Positions 7,558-12,738 of a DNA stretch of 14,120 bases are shown here, piece by piece (the first letter of the stretch is position 1; every line of letters begins with the position of its first letter). The stretch lies in NCBI GenBank assembly GCA_035280245.1, contig DATEGF010000180.1, positions 1 to 14,120 of the forward strand. Direction: 5' to 3'. The position numbers and the translations under genes were made by a program. This DNA is from DASZHJ01 sp035280245 (lineage in GTDB: Bacteria > Pseudomonadota > Alphaproteobacteria > ATCC43930 > CGMCC-115725). The notes under the pieces are model-generated. The model was not told the origin of the DNA, did not search any database, and worked only from the letters and a program-made list of their open reading frames with translations.

Positions 7558-7625
7558 TACGCGAGCGGCGAGGGGTCGAGCCGCGAAGCGGATCGACGGG
7601 GCGGCTCGCCGCTCGCGGAAAACAA
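7558..7625. repeat. Palindromic repeat, copy 2, with inner hairpin
   Basis: It has the same 13-bp arms as copy 1 (7560-7572 with 7605-7617) and the same GAAAACAA tail. Its centre differs: GTCGA-G-CCGC-GAA-GCGG-A-TCGAC (7575-7597) is itself a near-perfect hairpin. The two copies sit head to tail, four bases apart, between the VOC and cupin genes. Confidence 0.8.
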
Positions 7626-7641
7626 CAGGACACATAATCGC

Positions 7642-7785
7642 ATGAGCAAGCTGACTCACCCGATCGCCGTCGTCGCGGCGGAGTTGCCGGAGCGGCCGCG
7701 GCACTCGGCATTTTCACGGCAAAGGTCGGGAGCCGAGAGAAGCGCGTGCTCGGGGACATCTTCGGGCTCACCAATTTCGGGGTGA
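7642..7785 (+). pseudogene. Out-of-frame N-terminus of the cupin gene
   Basis: An ATG at 7642 with AGGA 11 nt upstream encodes MSKLTHPIAVVAAELPERPR and then runs into a stop at 7783. The start resembles what I recall of the N-terminus of this cupin family. The next family segment, FTAKVGSREKRVLGDIF, is found one frame back (-1), directly continuous with the cupin ORF below. One extra base in or near the TTTT run at 7711-7714 would join the two into a single 7642-8114 gene. I read this as one gene with a single-base deletion or a sequencing error. A programmed -1 slip at TTTT is possible in principle, but there is no classical slippery heptamer. Confidence 0.55.
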
Positions 7786-8114
7786 ACCTCACACGGTTGC
7801 CGCCCGGCGCGCTCTCGGCGCTCCGTCACGCGCACACGCGTCAGGACGAGCTGGTCTACATTCTCGAGGGCGAGCCGGTCCTGGTCACGAACGGCGGCGA
7901 GACGAAGCTCAAGCCGGGCATGGTGGCGGGCTTCAAGGCGGGAACCAGTGACGCACATCATCTCGTCAATCGCGGCAAGACCGACGTGGTCTTCATCGAG
8001 GTCGGTGATCGCACCCCCGGCGATGAGGTCGCCTATCCCGACGACGACCTCGCCGCGACCCTCGGGCTCGACGGCAAATACCAATACCGGCACAAGGACG
8101 GCACGCCCTACTGA
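7746..8114 (+). CDS. Cupin-domain protein (main ORF; true start probably at 7642)
   Basis: A 122-residue open frame with a small cupin beta-barrel. Cupin motif 1 is seen as His28-x-His30 with Glu35 and Gly42 (RHAHTRQDELVYILEGEP), and motif 2 as the AHHLVNRG segment (His71 or His72). A conserved tail follows: VGDRTPGDEVAYPDDDL and HKDGTPY. The GTG at 7746 is only a formal start: the frame stays open upstream as FTAKVGSREKR, which belongs to the family, and no ribosome binding site precedes the GTG. The native protein probably starts at 7642 across a frameshift. The 3' end overlaps the convergent msrA by 7 nt. Function is unassigned; such cupins are often described as XRE-independent sugar- or metal-binding proteins. 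Confidence 0.7.
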   Translation: MLGDIFGLTNFGVNLTRLPPGALSALRHAHTRQDELVYILEGEPVLVTNGGETKLKPGMVAGFKAGTSDAHHLVNRGKTDVVFIEVGDRTPGDEVAYPDDDLAATLGLDGKYQYRHKDGTPY

Positions 8115-8839
8115 GAGACGCCCGCCGCGGAAACCAGGACGGGGTCGGCACGATACCGATCGGGGAAGAGGCTCTTCAGGGCCGCGACCTTCGGGAGGTC
8201 GTTGATCACGATATAGAGGTGGCTCGGGTGCCGCGTCAGGTAGTCCTGATGATAGGCCTCGGCGGGATAGAAGGTTCGGCCAGGCTCGATTTTCGTCACG
8301 ATGGCCGCGCTGAACACGTGCGCTTGGTCGAGCTGCGCGATGTAGGCCTTCGCGGTCGCCGCCTGCTCCGCGCTCATCGGGAAGATCGCCGAGCGGTATT
8401 GGGTTCCCTCGTCGGGGCCCTGGTAGTTGAGCTCGGTCGGGTCGTGTGCCACCGAGAAATAGATCTGCAGGATGCGGCCATAGCTGATCTTGCGCGGATC
8501 GAAGGTGATCCGCACCGATTCCGCATGGCCTGTCGCGCCGCCGCTCACGGTCTCGTAGTCGGCGGTCGCCTTGTCGCCGCCGGTGTAGCCGGAGACGGCG
8601 TTGGTGACGCCGTCGACATGCTGGAAGACGCCCTGGACGCCCCAGAAGCATCCACCGGCGAGTACGGCGACCTCGGAGCTCGCGGTCGAGGGCGGATCGA
8701 TGGCGGGCGCGGGAACCGCGCGCGCCTCTTCCGCGACCGATGACATTGGGTTCAACGTGACGCCCGCACCCAGGAGTGCCATCGCGAAAAGCGCAGCCAT
8801 GCCGAAGCGGCGGCGGTGGAAGTTGAGTACGTGGGTCAT
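8108..8839 (-). CDS. msrA: Exported peptide-methionine (S)-S-oxide reductase MsrA
   Basis: A 243-residue MsrA that reduces the S-epimer of methionine sulfoxide. The catalytic GCFWG motif places the nucleophile at Cys64, followed by GVTNAVSGYTGG, YETVSGGATGHAESV, the YFSVAHDPTELNYQGPDEGTQYRSAIF core and YHQDYL. The first 41 residues form an export signal: FHRRRF, a hydrophobic MAALFAMALLGAGV, and a likely cut after EARA; the RRRF could make it a Tat signal. Cys64 is the only cysteine, so the usual resolving cysteines are missing. GGAG 6 nt upstream supports the ATG at 8839. A candidate promoter lies at 8879-8907. It is downstream of mop-tsaA on the same strand, with a 92-nt gap. Confidence 0.95.
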   Translation of the reverse strand: MTHVLNFHRRRFGMAALFAMALLGAGVTLNPMSSVAEEARAVPAPAIDPPSTASSEVAVLAGGCFWGVQGVFQHVDGVTNAVSGYTGGDKATADYETVSGGATGHAESVRITFDPRKISYGRILQIYFSVAHDPTELNYQGPDEGTQYRSAIFPMSAEQAATAKAYIAQLDQAHVFSAAIVTKIEPGRTFYPAEAYHQDYLTRHPSHLYIVINDLPKVAALKSLFPDRYRADPVLVSAAGVSQ

Positions 8840-8878
8840 GACGGGCTCCCGTTCGGCGCCGATCGAGACTATGCCCTT

Positions 8879-8907
8879 AATGTAGGTAACCGCGCATCAC
8901 TTGACAG
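8879..8907 (-). promoter_or_regulatory. Candidate msrA promoter
   Basis: On the minus strand CTGTCA (8907-8902) and TACATT (8884-8879) are separated by exactly 17 nt; each matches 4 of 6 consensus bases. The start of transcription would fall about 30 nt before the msrA ATG. This suggests that msrA can be transcribed separately from tsaA. Confidence 0.35.
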
Positions 8908-8931
8908 TGAGCCGCGCGCGAGCGGGCGCGA

Positions 8932-9432
8932 TCACTGGGGATCGCCGACCTGATCGTCGCCGGGCTGGCGCGGCGCCAGCGGCGTGAAGGAGGCGCGCTC
9001 GGGTTTCAGATCCAGGAGCGGCGTGCCGTCGAGGCAATCGAGGCCGCGCACGAGCACATTGGCGCTCTCGACGCGGACCAGAGCCACGATCTGTGTCCCG
9101 ATCGGGTTCGGGCGCGCGGGGCTGCGCAGGCTGAAGGTGCCGCGGGCGGCGCCGTCGTTGCGCGGGCTCTGCAGAACCAGATCGCGCCGTGACAGGTGCA
9201 ACCAGTAAATCACCTCGAGCCGCGCGAATTCCTGAATGCCGTCGAGCGCCGCGACCCAGGGCTCGAACACCTCGATCCGGCAGGTCGGGCCGTCGAGCCG
9301 GCCCTGGCGCGGCGTCTCCATGCGGTCGGTCCAGGGTGTGTGGATGCGGCCGATGAAGACGAGGCCGGCGTCGGTGGGCGCGGGGGCCTCGACGGTCACC
9401 TCTCCTGCGCGCACCTCGTTCCTGCGGACCAT
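8932..9432 (-). CDS. TsaA/TrmO-like domain protein
   Basis: A 166-residue TsaA-fold protein. The beta-barrel begins at IGRIHTPWTDRMETPRQG (28-44) and includes the family signature RSPARPNPIG (103-112) and LDGTPLLDLKP (134-144). E. coli TrmO (YaeB) of this family uses S-adenosylmethionine to N6-methylate t6A37 in tRNA, but it is longer and has a C-terminal domain absent here, so the substrate may differ. The frame is open to a GTG at 9441, but the ATG at 9432 has GAGGAG 8 nt upstream, overlapping the mop stop, so I chose it. It is the second gene of a tight operon with mop (12 nt between stop and ATG), which ties it to molybdenum rather than tRNA genes in this locus. Confidence 0.85.
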   Translation of the reverse strand: MVRRNEVRAGEVTVEAPAPTDAGLVFIGRIHTPWTDRMETPRQGRLDGPTCRIEVFEPWVAALDGIQEFARLEVIYWLHLSRRDLVLQSPRNDGAARGTFSLRSPARPNPIGTQIVALVRVESANVLVRGLDCLDGTPLLDLKPERASFTPLAPRQPGDDQVGDPQ

Positions 9433-9444
9433 CGCGCTCACTCC

Positions 9445-9654
9445 TCAATCGTCGATCGCGACCATGACATCGGAGGCTTTGACCACGGCGGTGGCGGTCT
9501 GGCCGACCTTGAGGCCGAGCTCGTCCACGGCCTCGTTGGTGATCGAGGCCGTCACGACGGTGGCGCTCACGTCGATCCGGACATGGGCGGTGGTCTGGCC
9601 CTTTTTCACCTCGACCACTTTGCCGCGAAGTTTGTTCCGAGCGCTGATCTTCAT
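9445..9654 (-). CDS. Molybdate-binding Mop protein (molbindin, TOBE domain)
   Basis: A 69-residue single Mop/TOBE domain: MKISARNKLRGKVVEVKKGQ, then VRIDVSATVVTASITNEAV, DELGLKVGQTATAVVKASDV and MVAIDD. The S-A-R-N-x-L-x-G-x-V start, the central T-A-S-I-T-N-E-A and the V-K-A-S-x-V-M-V ending are the standard oxyanion-binding molbindin signature. Such proteins assemble as hexamers that store or buffer molybdate in the cytoplasm. GGAG 9 nt before the ATG supports the start. The gene is divergent from modA and shares the ModE-like operator. It could also provide the ligand-binding function missing from the ModE-type protein at 11158-11559; that is inference. Confidence 0.93.
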   Translation of the reverse strand: MKISARNKLRGKVVEVKKGQTTAHVRIDVSATVVTASITNEAVDELGLKVGQTATAVVKASDVMVAIDD

Positions 9655-9688
9655 GCTGGCGTGCTCCTGTTCTCTGTCTAGCCTGGAT

Positions 9689-9712
9689 CGCTATATCCAG
9701 CTATATATATCG
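9689..9712. promoter_or_regulatory. ModE-type operator between mop and modA
   Basis: CGCTATATC-CAGCTA-TATATATCG matches the ModE consensus (CGNTATATA, six bases, TATATANCG) at every fixed position except one, with exact spacing. It ends 5 nt before the modA ATG. A possible mop promoter on the minus strand (TTGTGC at 9717-9712, 16 nt, TATAGC at 9695-9690) overlaps it. The AT tract itself could be the modA -10. A ModE-like gene lies 1.4 kb away. Confidence 0.75.
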
Positions 9713-9717
9713 CACAA

Positions 9718-10494
9718 ATGCAAACCCCGACGCGTCGCCTCTTCCTGCTTGTCCTGGTTCTTGCCGCCCAGCTTGCGCTCGCCGCGGCGGCGACGGCCAA
9801 AGACATCGTGGTGTTCGCGGCGGCGAGCCTCAAGAACGCTTTGGACGACGCGAGCGTTGCCTATGAGAGGGAGACCGGGACCAAGGCGCTGATCTCCTAT
9901 GCCGCGAGCTCGACTTTGGCAAAGCAGGTCGAGAGCGGCGCGCCCGCCGATCTCTTCATCTCCGCCGACCTCGACTGGATGGATTACCTGCAGAAGCACA
10001 ATCTGATCAAGACGGACACGCGGTTGACGCTGCTCGGCAACAAGCTGGTCCTGATCGCGCCCGCGAGCAGCACCGTCAAGATCGAGATCACGCCCGGCTT
10101 TGCGCTCGCTGATCTCCTCGGCAACGAGCGGCTCGCCATGGCGGATCCGAGCGCCGTGCCCGCGGGCAAATACGGCAAGGCCGCGCTGCAGAAGCTTGGC
10201 GTGTGGGACGCGGTCTCGAGCAAGGTCGCGCCGGCGGCGGATGTGCGCTCCGCGCTGCTGCTGGTCTCGCGCGGCGAGACACCCCTCGGGATCGTCTACG
10301 CGACCGACGCGGCGGCCGACAAGGGCGTGCGCATCGTCGCTGCCTTCCCCGAGGACAGCCATCCGCCGATCGTCTACCCCGCGGCCGTACTCACGAGCAG
10401 CGACAACGGGGCGGCGGCCGCGTTCCTCGATTACCTCAAGTCCGACAGCGCGCGGCCGTTCTTCGAGCGGCAGGGATTCACATTCAAGCCTTAG
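9718..10494 (+). CDS. modA: Molybdate ABC transporter substrate-binding protein ModA
   Basis: A 258-residue periplasmic molybdate-binding protein. The signal peptide is residues 1-27 (TRR, then FLLVLVLAAQLALAAAA, cut after ATA). The mature start DIVVFAAASLKNAL carries Ser37, and YAASSTLAKQ carries Ser64/65, the oxyanion-binding serines. PADLFISADLDWMDYL, DPSAVPAGKYGKAAL and GIVYATDA (Tyr194) complete the ModA pattern. No Shine-Dalgarno precedes the ATG; the operator reaches within 5 nt of it, so the mRNA may be leaderless. modB and modC do not follow: the next gene is msrB after 155 nt, which contains a weak GGTGGA/TCCACC inverted repeat (10522-10541) and no ORF I would support. The permease and ATPase must be elsewhere if it works in transport. 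Confidence 0.95.
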   Translation: MQTPTRRLFLLVLVLAAQLALAAAATAKDIVVFAAASLKNALDDASVAYERETGTKALISYAASSTLAKQVESGAPADLFISADLDWMDYLQKHNLIKTDTRLTLLGNKLVLIAPASSTVKIEITPGFALADLLGNERLAMADPSAVPAGKYGKAALQKLGVWDAVSSKVAPAADVRSALLLVSRGETPLGIVYATDAAADKGVRIVAAFPEDSHPPIVYPAAVLTSSDNGAAAAFLDYLKSDSARPFFERQGFTFKP

Positions 10495-10649
10495 GCACTC
10501 CCGCGCGCAAGGGTTTCGGCAGGTGGATCGACATCTCCACCGCTCAAAGACTCACATGGGCGTGAGGGTCGGTTCCGGAGTAACAAACTGCGTCGCTCAG
10601 GCGAAATGTTGCGTAGGATCTTGGGTCACCCGATAGGAGGGCCAAGGCA

Positions 10650-11141
10650 ATGTTGACCAGACGGCGACTGCTCTCGACCGGCGCGACTTGGCTATCTGCG
10701 GCATCGATCGTGCCCGACGTGGTCGCGTTGGCGCGGGCCGACGGCAGCTTCGCGGTGACGCACACCGACGCAGAGTGGCGAAAGATGCTGACGGCCGACC
10801 AGTATGCCGTGCTGCGGGAGGCCGCAACCGAGCGCCCCTTCACCAGCCCGCTGCTGCACGAGGAGCGGCATGGCATTTTCGGCTGCGCCGGCTGCGATCT
10901 CGATCTCTTCTCCTCGTCGACCAAGTTCGACAGCGGAACCGGCTGGCCCAGCTTCTGGGCGCCGCTCGACAACGCCGTCGGCACGACGAGGGACGCCTTC
11001 TTCCTCATGGTCCGGACCGCCGTCCATTGCAGCCGGTGCGGCGGGCATCTGGGCCACGTCTTCGACGACGGGCCGCAGCCGACGGGGCTGCGCTATTGCA
11101 TGAATGGCCTCGCCTTGACCTTCAAGCCGGTCGCGGCCTGA
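10650..11141 (+). CDS. msrB: Exported peptide-methionine (R)-S-oxide reductase MsrB
   Basis: A 163-residue MsrB that reduces the R-epimer of methionine sulfoxide. Zinc ligands are Cys79, Cys82, Cys127 and Cys130 (two CxxC pairs), with FDSGTGWPSFW and CGGHLGHVFDDGP between and after them. The catalytic Cys150 lies in RYCMNG, where most relatives have RYCINS. No further cysteine is present, so the resolving Cys is missing. The N-terminus, LTRRRLLSTGATWLSAASIV with a cut after ARA at 30, is a twin-arginine (Tat) signal, fitting export of a zinc-loaded enzyme. AGGAGG 9 nt upstream is a strong ribosome binding site. It sits downstream of modA and converges on the ModE-like gene 16 nt away. Confidence 0.95.
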   Translation: MLTRRRLLSTGATWLSAASIVPDVVALARADGSFAVTHTDAEWRKMLTADQYAVLREAATERPFTSPLLHEERHGIFGCAGCDLDLFSSSTKFDSGTGWPSFWAPLDNAVGTTRDAFFLMVRTAVHCSRCGGHLGHVFDDGPQPTGLRYCMNGLALTFKPVAA

Positions 11142-11157
11142 CCCCAAAGCGCGTCCA

Positions 11158-11559
11158 TCATGGCTGCATTTGAGCCTTAGCTGCGTGCCGGGTTTTTCGC
11201 CGCGTTCGCGCGGGAGTTTCGCGAAGTTGCGCGAGGAGCGGGGCCGATCGGCGGCGCACCATCCGCTCGGCGTCCTGCTCCATCGCGCGATAGACGCGGA
11301 TCACCGACCGCCCGAGCGGCGTCACGCCCGCCGTGCCGCCGCCGGTGCCGCCGAGCCGGGTCACCACCACCGGCTCGCGAAAATACGAGTTGAGCTCGTC
11401 GATCAGGAGCCAGGCGCGGCGGTATGACATCTTGAGACTGCGGCCGGCGGCACTGATCGAGCCTTGGTGCGCGATCTCCTCGAGGAGGCGGATCTTGCCG
11501 GGCCCGAGCCGGATCCGGCTGGTGAGATCGAGGCGCAGGAAGAGCTTCGGCTCGGTCAT
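11158..11559 (-). CDS. ModE-type winged-helix regulator without Mop domains
   Basis: A 133-residue protein equal to the N-terminal DNA-binding half of ModE. The helix-turn-helix is visible as GKIRLLEEIAHQGSISAAGR followed by SLKMSYRRAWLLIDELN, then the wing with VVTRLGGTGGGTAGVTPLG and a dimerising helix (VYRAMEQDAERMV). Full ModE has two C-terminal Mop domains that bind molybdate; here the chain ends in a basic tail (RTRRKTRHAAK) instead. Ligand sensing must come from elsewhere, possibly the separate Mop protein. Short HTH-only ModE homologues are known, so this need not be a truncation. TATAAG ends 5 nt before the ATG with no Shine-Dalgarno, which would fit a leaderless transcript, but no good -35 is seen. 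It probably acts on the 9689-9712 site. Confidence 0.88.
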   Translation of the reverse strand: MTEPKLFLRLDLTSRIRLGPGKIRLLEEIAHQGSISAAGRSLKMSYRRAWLLIDELNSYFREPVVVTRLGGTGGGTAGVTPLGRSVIRVYRAMEQDAERMVRRRSAPLLAQLRETPARTRRKTRHAAKAQMQP

Positions 11560-11631
11560 GTCCGCTTATAGCGCGCGGCGTGGCGCGGCGCATCGATGGA
11601 CGCCTCGGGCGAGCGCGGTCTATCCTCGGGC

Positions 11632-12606
11632 ATGATCGATGCCGCCAAGCTGGCGCCTTACGACGCCAACATCCTGACCGACGCAACGATTCCGGAGCTG
11701 CCCGGCCACTACCGCGGCAAGGTCCGGGACAATTACGACCTGCCGGACGGGCGGCGCATCCTGATCGCGACCGACCGCTTGAGTGCCTTCGACATCATCC
11801 TCACGTCGATCCCGCTCAAGGGCCAGGTGCTGACGCAGATCGCGCGCTACTGGTTCGAGGCGACCCGCGACATCACGCCGAACCACGTCATCGAGTATCC
11901 CGATCCCAACGTCGTCGTCTGCAAGCGGCTCACCATCATGCCGGTGGAGGTGGTGGTGCGCGACTACCTCGCGGGCACCACCTCGACCGCGATCTGGACC
12001 ATGTACAAGAAGGGCGCGCGCACGCTCTATGGGTTGCGTTTCCCCGATGGCATGCGCGAGAACCAGAAGCTGCCGGAGACCATCATCACGCCCACCAGCA
12101 AGGCGGCTCAGGGCGACCACGACGCGCCGCTTACCGCGGCGGAGATCATTGGCCGCGGGCTGCTGACGGCGGCGCAGTGGCGAAGCGCTACCGAGACCGC
12201 GCTCGCCCTCTTCGCGCGCGGGCGAGAGATGGCGGCGAAACGCGGCCTCATCCTGGTCGACACCAAGTACGAGTTCGGCTTCGACGGCAATGGCCGGATC
12301 ATCCTCGCCGATGAGATCCACACGCCCGACAGCAGCCGCTATTGGTTCGCGGCGAGCTACCCCAAGCGCTTCGAGGCTGGCGAGCGGCCCGAGAGCTTCG
12401 ACAAGGATTTCGTCCGCAGCTGGGTCGCGTCGCGGTGCGACCCCTACAAGGACGCGATCCCCGAAATCCCCCGCGAGATGGTCCTCGAGACCGCCCGGGT
12501 CTATATCAGCGCCTACGAGCAGATCACGGGCCGCGCGTTCGAGCTGCCCGATCCGAAGGTGCCGGTGCTGGAGCGGATCCGGAAGAACTTGGCGACGTAT
12601 TTTTAG
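11632..12606 (+). CDS. purC: Phosphoribosylaminoimidazole-succinocarboxamide synthase
   Basis: A 324-residue SAICAR synthetase, the step of purine synthesis that joins aspartate to CAIR using ATP. It is of the longer type also seen in yeast Ade1: GKVRDNYD (29-36), ATDRLSAFD, the first signature MPVEVVVRDYLAGTT (103-117), the second signature DTKYEFG (210-216), DEIHTPDSSRYW (227-238) and ESFDKDFVR. The frame is open to an ATG at 11596, but homologues of this type begin at MIDAA, so I use the ATG at 11632; neither has a clear ribosome binding site. It is divergent from the ModE-like gene with no evident functional link. A large palindromic element follows its stop. Confidence 0.95.
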   Translation: MIDAAKLAPYDANILTDATIPELPGHYRGKVRDNYDLPDGRRILIATDRLSAFDIILTSIPLKGQVLTQIARYWFEATRDITPNHVIEYPDPNVVVCKRLTIMPVEVVVRDYLAGTTSTAIWTMYKKGARTLYGLRFPDGMRENQKLPETIITPTSKAAQGDHDAPLTAAEIIGRGLLTAAQWRSATETALALFARGREMAAKRGLILVDTKYEFGFDGNGRIILADEIHTPDSSRYWFAASYPKRFEAGERPESFDKDFVRSWVASRCDPYKDAIPEIPREMVLETARVYISAYEQITGRAFELPDPKVPVLERIRKNLATYF

Positions 12607-12614
12607 TCTAGGTG

Positions 12615-12733
12615 GTGCGTCCTTCGACTCACGGCCCTCCGGGCCGTGGCTCAGGATGAGGTACTTTCTTTGCGCAGACCCAAATGACCTCATGCTGAGC
12701 CGCCCGCGATAGCGGGCGAGTCGAAGCACGCAC
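12615..12733. repeat. Bipartite REP-like palindromic element
   Basis: The outer arms 12615-12630 and 12718-12733 are complementary with one mismatch. Inner arms CTCAGGATGAGG (12650-12661) and CCTCATGCTGAG (12688-12699) are complementary with one mismatch. Each half carries its own hairpin: CACGGCCC-TCC-GGGCCGTG (12630-12648) and CGCCCGC-GATA-GCGGGCG (12701-12718). The CTTCGACTC and CTCAGGATGAGG blocks resemble a repeat family widespread in alphaproteobacterial intergenic DNA. It fills the space between convergent purC and the UxaA-family gene and could terminate both. Confidence 0.85.
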
Positions 12734-12738
12734 GGCCA

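Noticed and set aside
7504..7625. Possible CRISPR array
   Set aside because: Only two units are present, the repeats are long palindromes and no cas gene is nearby.
7711..7714. Programmed -1 ribosomal frameshift in the cupin gene
   Set aside because: There is no X-XXY-YYZ heptamer and I saw no obvious downstream stimulatory structure; a one-base indel is simpler.
7656..8651. A 331-codon minus-strand frame spanning the cupin and msrA genes
   Set aside because: It crosses two clear genes, has no recognisable domain, and msrA is read in another frame of the same strand.
8901..8906. TTGACA-like hexamer on the plus strand
   Set aside because: No plus-strand gene lies downstream; the minus-strand reading as part of the msrA promoter is more sensible.
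8897..9448. A minus-strand frame overlapping the TsaA-like gene
   Set aside because: The translation is low-complexity Arg/Pro/Ala; the TsaA signature is in the other frame.
10522..10541. GGTGGA/TCCACC hairpin after modA as a terminator
   Set aside because: The stem is only 6 bp with an 8-nt loop and no T-tract, so termination is not supported.
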